The translations under genes were made by a program, and so were the position numbers. The notes under the pieces were generated by a model. That model was not told the origin of the DNA, searched no databases, and worked only from the letters and a program-made list of their open reading frames with translations. A stretch of DNA of 52,175 nucleotides from Anaerolineae bacterium (GTDB lineage Bacteria; Chloroflexota; Anaerolineae; JAAYZQ01): assembly GCA_023544525.1 (NCBI GenBank), contig JAMJFU010000004.1, forward strand, positions 1-52,175, given 5' to 3'. This document shows, piece by piece, positions 40,434 through 47,548 of this stretch; positions within the stretch are counted from its first letter, which is position 1, and each line of letters opens with the position of its first letter.

Positions 40434-41315
40434 ATGTTCAGAGAGAGGATCACCAGGCACTATCCGTCGCTGTCACCGAGTTTCCGGAAGGTGGCCGATT
40501 TTATACTCGCGTCTCACCAGCGTGCAGCTTTTATGAGTGCATCGCGGCTGGCCAAGCACGTGGGCGTCGATGTCGCCACGGTCACCCGTTTTGCCCAGCA
40601 GCTGGGCTACGAAGGCTACATCGAGCTGATCCGTGAGATCCAGGAATCGGTCTTGAAAGAGATGCGGGAGAGCCGGGCGCCGGTCTTGGAGCGCCTCGAA
40701 ACCGCCGAAAGCCCGATTACCCAGACCCTCTGGCGCGACTGGGCCAACCTGGAAAAGACCATCCAGAACATCTCCCTGGAGGATGCTCGGGAAGCCATGG
40801 AGGGCCTCCGTTCGGCGCGCCACATCTATATCGTCGCCGAAGGTGTTGGCATCGGCCTGGCCATGACTGCAAAGAGCTACCTCAAAATGCTGAAAGCAGA
40901 CGTCTTTGTGTTGGGACAGGGTGCTTTTGATACGGCCATGGAACTCAAGGAGCTGACCCCCCGGGATGTGGTCATCGGCATCGGCTACACGAGCTACGCC
41001 TACGCCGCCACAAAAGCCCTGGAGATCGCAAACCGCGTCGGTGCGTTGAGCATCGGTTTCATAGGCCAGCCCGATTGTCCCATCGCCACCCAGGCCAAGC
41101 TGCTCTTTGCCTGCTCGGTAACTGAGGAGGGCTATCTGCCCTCGCCTACCGGCCCTGGTGCTATCCTCTTTGCTTTCATCTACAACCTCTTTATGAGCGA
41201 CCCCGACTCGTACAATCGCAAACTGGTTCAGTTCCAGGAGTACTATGCCAACTTGACAGAGGGTACGGCCAGGGGAGACGAAGAGGTCGTCGACGACCTG
41301 CTCGGACTTTTCTAG
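40434..41315 (+). CDS. MurR/RpiR-family transcriptional regulator
   Basis: 293 residues. The N-terminal RpiR helix-turn-helix (about 1-77) contains FRKVADFILASHQRAAFMSA and VGVDVATVTRFAQQLGYEGY. The SIS sugar-phosphate-binding domain (about 125-255) has IYIVAEGVGIGLAMTAKSYL and the DVVIGIGYTSYAYA loop. It should respond to a phosphosugar and control catabolic genes. No sugar gene lies next to it, so its target is elsewhere or it autoregulates through its leader. GAGAGGAG precedes the ATG. Confidence 0.93.
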   Translation: MFRERITRHYPSLSPSFRKVADFILASHQRAAFMSASRLAKHVGVDVATVTRFAQQLGYEGYIELIREIQESVLKEMRESRAPVLERLETAESPITQTLWRDWANLEKTIQNISLEDAREAMEGLRSARHIYIVAEGVGIGLAMTAKSYLKMLKADVFVLGQGAFDTAMELKELTPRDVVIGIGYTSYAYAATKALEIANRVGALSIGFIGQPDCPIATQAKLLFACSVTEEGYLPSPTGPGAILFAFIYNLFMSDPDSYNRKLVQFQEYYANLTEGTARGDEEVVDDLLGLF

Positions 41316-41347
41316 AGTAACGCCTGCTGGACAATCGACGCCTGGGC

Positions 41348-41376
41348 TTGTTGCGCAGGTCGAAACCTGCTATAAT
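41348..41376 (+). promoter_or_regulatory. Promoter of the DUF3795 gene
   Basis: TATAAT (41371-41376) is perfect. The -35 TTGTTG (41348-41353) is weak, with a 17-bp spacer. Confidence 0.6.
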
Positions 41377-41494
41377 GCAGGCAGGGGCGAGGAACAGGTG
41401 CTCTCTGGCCCGTTTCGCCGGATGCCAGCAGCAGACTGCCCCTGCAAATAGCCCAGGGCCCCATCGCGGGTTCACAATAGTGGGGACGGTCCGT

Positions 41495-41815
41495 ATGACA
41501 ACGCATGATTGCCACCGGCGGCGGCTAGCAGCCGTCTGTGGCGCTTATTGTGGCGTGTGTGAGGCCTATCGCGACAACTCGTGTTGTGGTTGCGCATACG
41601 CCTTGGGTTGTACCCGGCGCGGGGAATGCGCCGTCTTTACCTGTTGCGTTGCCGACCGCGGCCTCGAGCACTGCGGCGAGTGCATCGATTTTCCCTGCCA
41701 GGTGTTCATGAGCCATGCCTCCCCGCAGGTGGTTGCCAAGCGTTATCGTGCGCTCTGTCGCCGGGTGGACGTGGGGACCACCGCCTGGCTCGACGAACAG
41801 GAGCGCAAGGCCTGA
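41495..41815 (+). CDS. DUF3795-family cysteine-rich protein
   Basis: 106 residues from the ATG at 41495; a longer frame reaching 41348 overlaps the promoter. It carries many paired cysteines: VCGAYCGVCEAY, CCGCAYALGC, CAVFTCC, and HCGECIDFPC. This is the DUF3795 pattern, probably binding zinc or an iron-sulfur cluster. It has no membrane helix or signal peptide. No function is established. It lies 460 nt upstream of the response regulator and has its own promoter. Confidence 0.88.
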   Translation: MTTHDCHRRRLAAVCGAYCGVCEAYRDNSCCGCAYALGCTRRGECAVFTCCVADRGLEHCGECIDFPCQVFMSHASPQVVAKRYRALCRRVDVGTTAWLDEQERKA

Positions 41816-41972
41816 TCCCGGCCTGGGTCCAGGACGAGCCACGGTTCATCTCGCGGTTTTTCGATCGGGCCCAGCACATCACCCTCCCCTCCTGCCTGTG
41901 CCGTTGCGCCCGGCAGCCGGACAGCGACCCCTTCGGTAACCTAGTCTACTGCTCGTTCCCGCCAATTGCTCT

Positions 41973-41978
41973 TATAAT
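41973..41978 (+). promoter_or_regulatory. Candidate -10 upstream of the two-component system genes
   Basis: TATAAT without a good -35. The long leader to 42280 (about 300 nt) shows no recognised RNA element. A phospho-response-regulator site may assist. Confidence 0.4.
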
Positions 41979-42279
41979 GTAGTGGGGTGTTTTGCTCTCT
42001 TCCCGTGCCGCGGCGATCCGGGCGGTGGCTGCCGGGATGGCAGGCTGTAACCAACTCGTAAGAATCGGGTCGCTTCAGCGTAATGGTTCTGTGCCATAAT
42101 TGGGTGATGGGCGCTGGAAGGATCCCAAGCATGGAAGAGGGTCGGCGCTACGTGTCAGGTCGACCAGGGCTGACAAGCCCGAAACCAGCGCAAGAGAGGA
42201 TGATGTCGTGTTCTAGAATCCATGGATGTGGGGGCCAGAAGATGGCCAACGTCTGGGATTCTTTGGGAGTGTACCTCAG

Positions 42280-42969
42280 ATGAACGAAGCAAGGATTTTG
42301 GTTGTAGAAGATGAGCCGAGCATCCGGGAGGTGGTCAGCCTCTACCTGCGACGCGCCGGCTATGACGTGTCGGTCGTCGCGGATGGAAGGGCTGCCCTGG
42401 ACAGCCTGTCGGCCCAGATGCCTGACCTGGTGGTCCTGGACCTGATGCTGCCAGGCGTCGATGGGTTAGAGATCACACGCTGGTTGAGGGCGAGAGGCGA
42501 CACGCCCATCATCATGCTCACCGCCCGGCGCGACGAGCCAGATCGTATTGCTGGCCTGGAGATGGGTGCCGACGATTACGTCGTCAAGCCGTTCAGCCCA
42601 CAGGAGTTGGTCAGCCGTGTGCGGGCCGTGCTGCGGCGGACCAGGACGGCGATGCCGGGCAGTGGCGAGCGCCCACTGGAATACGGCGGCCTCAAGATCG
42701 ATCCGCAGACACGGCTGGTCGAGATAGATGGCAGAGAGCGAAGCCTCACGGCCAAGGAGTTTGATCTGCTGTGGACCATGGCCCGCCACCCGCGGCAGGT
42801 CTTTACCCGTGATCAGCTTTTGGACCATGTCTGGGGCCTGACGGAGTACATCGATCCCAGTACCGTCACGGTTCACGTGCGCCGGCTCCGGGAAAAGATC
42901 GAGGCCGACCCGGGCGAGCCACAGCACGTCGTCACGGTGTGGGGCGTGGGCTACCGCTTTGAGCCCTAA
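42280..42969 (+). CDS. OmpR/PhoB-family response regulator
   Basis: 229 residues from the ATG at 42280. The receiver domain (1-118) has acidic D11, phospho-acceptor D54 (VVLDLMLPG), T81 and K103 (VVKPFSPQEL). The winged-helix DNA-binding domain (about 130-228) ends TVWGVGYRFEP, the usual OmpR-type wing. It is followed after 6 nt by its histidine kinase and then by msrPQ. Control of msrPQ by this pair is inferred, by analogy with the CusSR/HprSR control of msrPQ in E. coli. Confidence 0.95.
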   Translation: MNEARILVVEDEPSIREVVSLYLRRAGYDVSVVADGRAALDSLSAQMPDLVVLDLMLPGVDGLEITRWLRARGDTPIIMLTARRDEPDRIAGLEMGADDYVVKPFSPQELVSRVRAVLRRTRTAMPGSGERPLEYGGLKIDPQTRLVEIDGRERSLTAKEFDLLWTMARHPRQVFTRDQLLDHVWGLTEYIDPSTVTVHVRRLREKIEADPGEPQHVVTVWGVGYRFEP

Positions 42970-42975
42970 GGAGCG

Positions 42976-44247
42976 ATGATGCAAGCCAGTCTTGAGTACC
43001 GGCAGTCCCTGAGGCCCCACCTGCGCTTCGTCGGCGGCGTCATCCTGACGCTGGCCCTGGCGCTGGCGCTCTTTTTCCTGTTGCTGCAGCCACCGATGAA
43101 CGAGATAGGGCTCATGGCCCTCTTCCTGGCCTTCACGGCCATGATCTCGATGGCGGCCGGTTACGGCGCCTACCGCTTTGGCTGGATCTACCGTTCGCCA
43201 CGCATCAGTTGGGTCATCCTGGGCGGATATGCCCTGGCCAATGTCCTGACCTTCCTCAATGTCTGGCTTACGGCCCGCCTGATGTTCGCCAGCCAGCATG
43301 ACCTGCGGCTAGCGACGGTCCTGTTGCTCTTTGCGGGCGGGATCGCGATGTCGGTCGGCTACTTTTTGTCCGTGGCCCTGACGGATCGCATCGTGGCCTT
43401 GAGCCGCGCAGCGCAGGAGATAGCCCGCGAACGGCTGGACGTGCGCGTGCCCATCGCCGGCAACGACGAGATGGCCAATCTGGCCCGGGCGTTTAATGAC
43501 ATGGCCACGCAGCTGGAGGAAGCGGCCCGCAAGCAGGAGGAACTGGACACCCTGCGCCGCAATCTCATCGCCTGGGCAGGCCACGACCTCCGCACGCCTC
43601 TGGCGTCGATCCGGGCCATTGTCGAAGCCCTGGCTGATGGGGTGGTCGAGCAGCCCGAGATGGTAGAGCGTTATCTGCACACCGCCCAGAGGGAGATCCG
43701 TTCGCTTTCGGTCCTCATCGATGACCTGTTTGAGCTGGCCCAGTGGGAAGCTGGCGGATTGGGTCTGGAGCTGTGCCCCAACTCTATCTCTGACTTGATT
43801 TCGGACACCATCGAGAGCTTTTCCGAGCTCTCGTCACGACAGGGCATCCGCCTGCAGGGCAGTGCAGCACCCGGCGTGGATCCGGTGGCAGTGGATGCCC
43901 AACAGATTCAGCGTGTGCTATCCAACCTGGTGGGCAATGCCTTGCGCCACACTCCCCCGGGCGGCACGGTCGAGATCCGGGCTACTGCGCAGCAAGAGGG
44001 GGTTCGCGTGGAGGTCAGGGACACAGGCGAGGGTATCAACGCCCACGATCTGCCGCACATTTTTGAGCACTTTTACCGCGGCGAAAAGTCGCGCAGCCGG
44101 GCCACCGGTGGCTCCGGTCTGGGCCTGGCCATTGCCAAGGGCATTGTCGAGTCGCATGGTGGTCGGATCGGTGCCGAGAGTGCGGTGGGCGAGGGTACGA
44201 CCTTTTTCTTTACCCTGCCGCGTGGCGATGGCGTAAGCGAGTTGTAA
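42976..44247 (+). CDS. Sensor histidine kinase with HAMP domain
   Basis: 423 residues. Four membrane helices lie in the first 135 residues (about 18-38, 46-66, 78-98, 112-133), with almost no periplasmic domain, so the signal is probably sensed in the membrane. The HAMP domain runs from about 134 to 186. The H-box is AWAGHDLRTPLASI with phospho-acceptor H203. The ATPase motifs are NLVGNALRHTPPGG (N box), DTGEGI (G1), FEHFYRG (F box) and GGSGLGLAIAKGI (G2). It pairs with the response regulator 6 nt upstream. AAGGAG precedes the ATG. Confidence 0.95.
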   Translation: MMQASLEYRQSLRPHLRFVGGVILTLALALALFFLLLQPPMNEIGLMALFLAFTAMISMAAGYGAYRFGWIYRSPRISWVILGGYALANVLTFLNVWLTARLMFASQHDLRLATVLLLFAGGIAMSVGYFLSVALTDRIVALSRAAQEIARERLDVRVPIAGNDEMANLARAFNDMATQLEEAARKQEELDTLRRNLIAWAGHDLRTPLASIRAIVEALADGVVEQPEMVERYLHTAQREIRSLSVLIDDLFELAQWEAGGLGLELCPNSISDLISDTIESFSELSSRQGIRLQGSAAPGVDPVAVDAQQIQRVLSNLVGNALRHTPPGGTVEIRATAQQEGVRVEVRDTGEGINAHDLPHIFEHFYRGEKSRSRATGGSGLGLAIAKGIVESHGGRIGAESAVGEGTTFFFTLPRGDGVSEL

Positions 44248-44312
44248 GGCTTGGGTAGCACATTCTTCACGTCCTCCTGCTACTATGATAGGCGAGGATG
44301 CAGGAGTGATTT

Positions 44313-45290
44313 ATGATAGGAGGAAACGTGGTCAAAATACACCCTTCAGAGATTACGCCGGAACACATCTATCTGTCCCGGCGAAGGTTCCTTAAAGGCG
44401 CGGCCGCCCTGGCCGCCGCCACCTTGGCTGTAGCAGCCTGTGGTCCCGAGGGATCCGGCCCAACGGCGGCCCCGACGGCCGGGCCGGGGCTGGTTTCTCC
44501 TTCACTGCCGGCCCCCAGTGCCGAGACCGACGAGTTGGGGGCAGCGCTGACGTCCTACGAGGCTATCACCAACTACAACAACTTCTACGAGTTCACCACG
44601 AGCAAGGAACGGGTCGCGGACCTGGCCAAGGATTTTCGGACGTCCCCCTGGGAGGTACAGGTAGGCGGTCTTGCCGGCAAGCCGCGGGTATTCGGCCTGG
44701 AAGACCTTCTCGAATTCGAGCAGGAGGAGCGGATCTATCGCCTGCGCTGCGTCGAAGCCTGGTCGATGGTCATCCCCTGGGTCGGTTTCCCTCTCAGGCG
44801 ACTGCTGGAGGAGGTGGAACCCTTGTCCGGGGCCCAATATGTGCGTTTTGAGACGCTAGTCGATCCGGAGCAGATGCCCGGCCAGGAGCGCGCCTCCTTC
44901 AGTTGGCCCTATGTGGAAGGGCTGCGCCTGGATGAAGCGATGCATGACCTGACACTGCTGGCGACGGGGATCTATGGCAAGTCGCTGCTGCCGCAGAACG
45001 GGGCGCCGGTGCGCCTGGTTGTGCCCTGGAAGTATGGTTTCAAGAGCATCAAGTCGATCGTCAAGATCGACCTGGTCGAGGAGATGCCGGTCTCCTTCTG
45101 GATGGCGTCTGCGCCCCACGAGTATGGGTTCTATGCCACTGTGAACCCGGAGGTCAACCATCCCCGTTGGTCTCAGGCCACCGAGCGCCGCATCGGCGAA
45201 AGTGGGCGCATGGAGACTTTGCCCTTCAATGGCTATGCCGAAGAGGTAGCGCACCTCTACGAAGGGATGGACCTGAGCCAATGGTACTAG
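44313..45290 (+). CDS. msrP: Protein-methionine-sulfoxide reductase catalytic subunit (molybdopterin)
   Basis: 325 residues. The Tat signal [10 protein letters not shown] (22-31) ends in AVAAC (C43), so the exported protein may also be a lipoprotein. The Mo ligand is C146 in [18 protein letters not shown], at the same position as in E. coli MsrP. A long linker (45-75, Pro/Ala-rich) separates the signal from the sulfite-oxidase-fold domain. It repairs oxidised methionines in envelope proteins with electrons from MsrQ. Two starts are possible: the ATG at 44313 (AGGAG upstream) or the GTG at 44328 (AGGAGG upstream). The downstream msrQ overlaps it. Confidence 0.93.
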   Translation: MIGGNVVKIHPSEITPEHIYLSRRRFLKGAAALAAATLAVAACGPEGSGPTAAPTAGPGLVSPSLPAPSAETDELGAALTSYEAITNYNNFYEFTTSKERVADLAKDFRTSPWEVQVGGLAGKPRVFGLEDLLEFEQEERIYRLRCVEAWSMVIPWVGFPLRRLLEEVEPLSGAQYVRFETLVDPEQMPGQERASFSWPYVEGLRLDEAMHDLTLLATGIYGKSLLPQNGAPVRLVVPWKYGFKSIKSIVKIDLVEEMPVSFWMASAPHEYGFYATVNPEVNHPRWSQATERRIGESGRMETLPFNGYAEEVAHLYEGMDLSQWY

Positions 45291-45952
45291 GACCCTGGTG
45301 GCGCAAGAACTGGTTGAGGGTCGTGGTCCATGCCGCTGCCTGGGTGCCTCTCGTCTGGCTGGCGGCCCAATATGCACAAGGGGCCTTCCTGGTCGACCCC
45401 GTCCGGGAGATGACGACCTTTACAGGCAAGACGGCCCTCATCCTGCTGGTGCTGTCCCTGGCTTGCACGCCCATCAGTACCGTGACCGGGCTCAAGATGG
45501 TGGTACGCGTGCGGCGGGCCCTGGGGCTCTACGCCTTGCTCTATGCGAGCGTACACTTTGCCATCTTTATCGGCCTGGACTATGGCTTTGATCTTGGCCT
45601 TCTCGGGGAGGCCATCTTTGAACAGCGCTTCGTCATCGTCGGTTTCGCAGCGGGCGTTATCCTCTTGCTCCTGGGCATCACCTCCACCCGCGGCTGGCAG
45701 AGGCGGTTGCGCCGCAACTGGAAACGCCTTCACCGGCTGGTGTACGTCGCAGCCGTCTTGGCCGTGGCCCATTTCCTATGGCTCACGAAAGACCCACAGG
45801 AGCCGCTGCGTTATGCAGCCCTGGTGGCGGGCCTCCTCCTGCTGCGCCTGCCGCCCGTACGCCGGGCAGCGAGCCGCCTGCGCCGGCGGCTGGCATCACG
45901 CCTCGAACGCAAAGAGAGAAGAGAGCCAGAAGCCGTGACGGCCCCTCGATAG
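45281..45952 (+). CDS. msrQ: Heme-binding membrane subunit of the MsrPQ system
   Basis: 223 residues from the ATG at 45281, overlapping the msrP stop by 10 nt. Five to six membrane helices form a ferric-reductase-like bundle. Heme-ligand histidines are expected in [20 protein letters not shown] and [20 protein letters not shown]. It takes quinol (or flavin) electrons to MsrP. The C-terminal tail is very basic ([20 protein letters not shown]). It completes the sensor-kinase/msrPQ cluster. Confidence 0.93.
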   Translation: MVLGPWWRKNWLRVVVHAAAWVPLVWLAAQYAQGAFLVDPVREMTTFTGKTALILLVLSLACTPISTVTGLKMVVRVRRALGLYALLYASVHFAIFIGLDYGFDLGLLGEAIFEQRFVIVGFAAGVILLLLGITSTRGWQRRLRRNWKRLHRLVYVAAVLAVAHFLWLTKDPQEPLRYAALVAGLLLLRLPPVRRAASRLRRRLASRLERKERREPEAVTAPR

Positions 45953-45992
45953 GCCGGCCTCCGCGCTCCCACTTCCACCTCGCCGGAGGCGC

Positions 45993-46021
45993 TTGCCGAC
46001 TCGAAACTTTTCGGGTATAAT
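45993..46021 (+). promoter_or_regulatory. rplI promoter
   Basis: TTGCCG (45993-45998) and TATAAT (46016-46021) are 17 bp apart. Confidence 0.85.
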
Positions 46022-46028
46022 ATCCCTC

Positions 46029-46060
46029 GCCTGGCGTCGCTTGCCTAAGCGACGCCAGGC
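46029..46060 (+). promoter_or_regulatory. 14-bp perfect hairpin at the 5' end of the rplI transcript
   Basis: GCCTGGCGTCGCTT (46029-46042) and AAGCGACGCCAGGC (46047-46060) pair fully around GCCT. It begins about where transcription should start, so it would cap the mRNA. There is no T-tract, so it is a leader structure rather than a terminator. Confidence 0.7.
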
Positions 46061-46096
46061 TCCCAGACTTGGTTCACACCACCGAGGAGAGCAAAC

Positions 46097-46552
46097 ATGG
46101 ATGTTTTGTTGTTGAAGGATGTGCAGGGGCTCGGAGAGGCCGGAGAGGTCAAAAGAGTGGCCGATGGGTATGGCCGCAACTATCTCATCCCCCGGGGCCT
46201 GGCCGTGATGGCCCGTCCAGGCGCCGTCAAACAGGCCGAGCGCGAGGCGGCGGCAGAAGCACGGCGCAAAGACCGGGAGCTGACCGAAGCCCAGGAGCTC
46301 GCCCAGGCACTGGATGGCCTGACCGTCAACTTCCAGGCCCGTGCTGGCGAGACGGACCGGTTGTACGGGTCCATCACAAAGGCCAACATCGCAGAGGCGT
46401 TGGAGGAACAGATAGGCCAGGAGGTGGACCGCCGCAAGATTGATCTGGACGAACCCCTCAAGGAACTGGGCACCCACGCCGTGACGATCCGTCTCGCACC
46501 GGAAGCCCAAGCCAAGGTAACAGTCATCATCGAACGCGAAGAGGAGGAATGA
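46097..46552 (+). CDS. rplI: 50S ribosomal protein L9
   Basis: 151 residues. The N-terminal domain begins MDVLLLKDVQGLGEAGEVKR and contains DGYGRNYLIPRGLA, the L9 signature. A long central helix (about 42-75) leads to the C-terminal RNA-binding domain. GAGGAG precedes the ATG. In many bacteria rplI follows rpsF-ssb-rpsR; here it is away from them and paired with a zinc-ribbon gene. A 14-bp hairpin is present in its leader. Confidence 0.97.
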   Translation: MDVLLLKDVQGLGEAGEVKRVADGYGRNYLIPRGLAVMARPGAVKQAEREAAAEARRKDRELTEAQELAQALDGLTVNFQARAGETDRLYGSITKANIAEALEEQIGQEVDRRKIDLDEPLKELGTHAVTIRLAPEAQAKVTVIIEREEEE

Positions 46553-46585
46553 GTGCCGCTCTAGGCGGCTCAGGGAAGTGGTGGG

Positions 46586-46939
46586 ATGAGCGCAGAACTG
46601 CCTTTGGACGAGAATGACAAGCGCCGTCTGGTCTTGAAGTTGATAAGCCAGTTGCGTTGCCTCGAGTGCGGGCAGCCCTTCGAGCGCCAGAACTTTACCC
46701 TGCTGCATCGCTGGGACGACGTGTGGCTGCTCAGCAGTCACTGTCGCCACTGCGACGAGACGAGTCACGTCATCATCATGATGCGGTTGGACGCGGAACC
46801 CGTACCTACCACAGATCTGACGCCGGACGAGATGGGCAACGCGGAGGATTGGACGCCCATCACGGCCGATGACGTCCTCGACATCCATACCCTCCTGGAA
46901 GAGTTCGAAGGCGATTTCGAGGAATTCTTTACCCTCTGA
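46586..46939 (+). CDS. Zinc-ribbon hypothetical protein downstream of rplI
   Basis: 117 residues. Two CxxC pairs, LRCLECGQPF (C25, C28) and SSHCRHCDETS (C53, C56), with about 24 residues between them, form a zinc ribbon. The C-terminus is acidic (DDVLDIHTLLEEFEGDFEEF). It lies 33 nt after rplI and before a strong terminator, so it belongs to the rplI transcript. No known family is recognised; a role in translation or RNA binding is possible from context only. Confidence 0.8.
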   Translation: MSAELPLDENDKRRLVLKLISQLRCLECGQPFERQNFTLLHRWDDVWLLSSHCRHCDETSHVIIMMRLDAEPVPTTDLTPDEMGNAEDWTPITADDVLDIHTLLEEFEGDFEEFFTL

Positions 46940-46957
46940 GTTCGCGCGAATGTACAC

Positions 46958-46985
46958 GACCGCCACAAGGTGGCGGTCTTTTGGT
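46958..46985 (+). terminator. Terminator of rplI operon
   Basis: GACCGCCAC (46958-46966) pairs with GTGGCGGTC (46970-46978) around AAG and is followed by TTTTGGTTT. Confidence 0.9.
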
Positions 46986-47034
46986 TTGGGGCAATACCTC
47001 GCACCCGCTGTACCTGCAGCGGGATCCATCTGAC

Positions 47035-47087
47035 TTGTCAAAACGACCGCTCTGTGTTATACTTGAAATATGAGCGATTACTCATAT
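47035..47087 (+). promoter_or_regulatory. Promoter and ArsR-type operator of the metal-resistance unit
   Basis: TTGTCA (47035-47040) and TATACT (47058-47063) are 17 bp apart. Just downstream, ATATGAG (47068-47074) and CTCATAT (47081-47087) are a perfect inverted repeat with a 6-bp spacer. This is the layout of ArsR/SmtB/CadC sites, which usually cover the start of transcription. Confidence 0.85.
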
Positions 47088-47104
47088 ATTGTCCGGAGGC
47101 GGCC

Positions 47105-47458
47105 ATGAGCGAAGGCCCTTGCGCAGTCAGCTACCTTCATGACGACGACGTGCTCCGTGCGCTGCCCAGCTTGGTGGATGACGAGAGTGCGATGCGGCTG
47201 GCCGAGACATTCAAGGCACTCAGTGACCCTACACGGGTGCGCATTGTCTCGTTGCTGGCCGACGCCGAGTTGTGCGTCTGCGACCTGGCCGCAGCATTGG
47301 ACATGAGCCAATCGGCCATCTCGCACCAACTACGTACCTTGCGGGAGATGCAGCTGGTCCGGCGGCGCAGGGAGGGCCGGCAAGCCTTTTATACCCTGGA
47401 CGACGATCACGTCGCCAATCTCTTCCGCCGTGGCTTGGAGCACGTGGGACATGGCTAA
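47105..47458 (+). CDS. ArsR/SmtB-family metal-sensing repressor (CadC-like)
   Basis: 117 residues from the ATG at 47105, GGAGG upstream. It is a winged helix with the recognition helix in SQSAISHQLRTLR. Candidate metal cysteines are C6 and the pair C57, C59 in ELCVCDLAAAL, matching Cys7, Cys58 and Cys60 of Staphylococcus CadC; the fourth CadC cysteine (11) is replaced. This argues for soft metals such as Cd, Pb or Zn. It precedes a CPC-type metal ATPase by 90 nt and has an inverted-repeat operator upstream, so it likely represses itself and the pump. Confidence 0.93.
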   Translation: MSEGPCAVSYLHDDDVLRALPSLVDDESAMRLAETFKALSDPTRVRIVSLLADAELCVCDLAAALDMSQSAISHQLRTLREMQLVRRRREGRQAFYTLDDDHVANLFRRGLEHVGHG

Positions 47459-47548
47459 GGATGCCAGCCACGGTCCCGCGGTTAGGGGCATGGCGCATCC
47501 CATCGAGACGGACAAGGAGCGAGGCACGTCCGTCGCGGAGGATATGGA

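Noticed and set aside
45896-47041. Minus-strand open frame of 381 codons
   Set aside because: It is antisense across msrQ, rplI and the zinc-ribbon gene, all clearly real.
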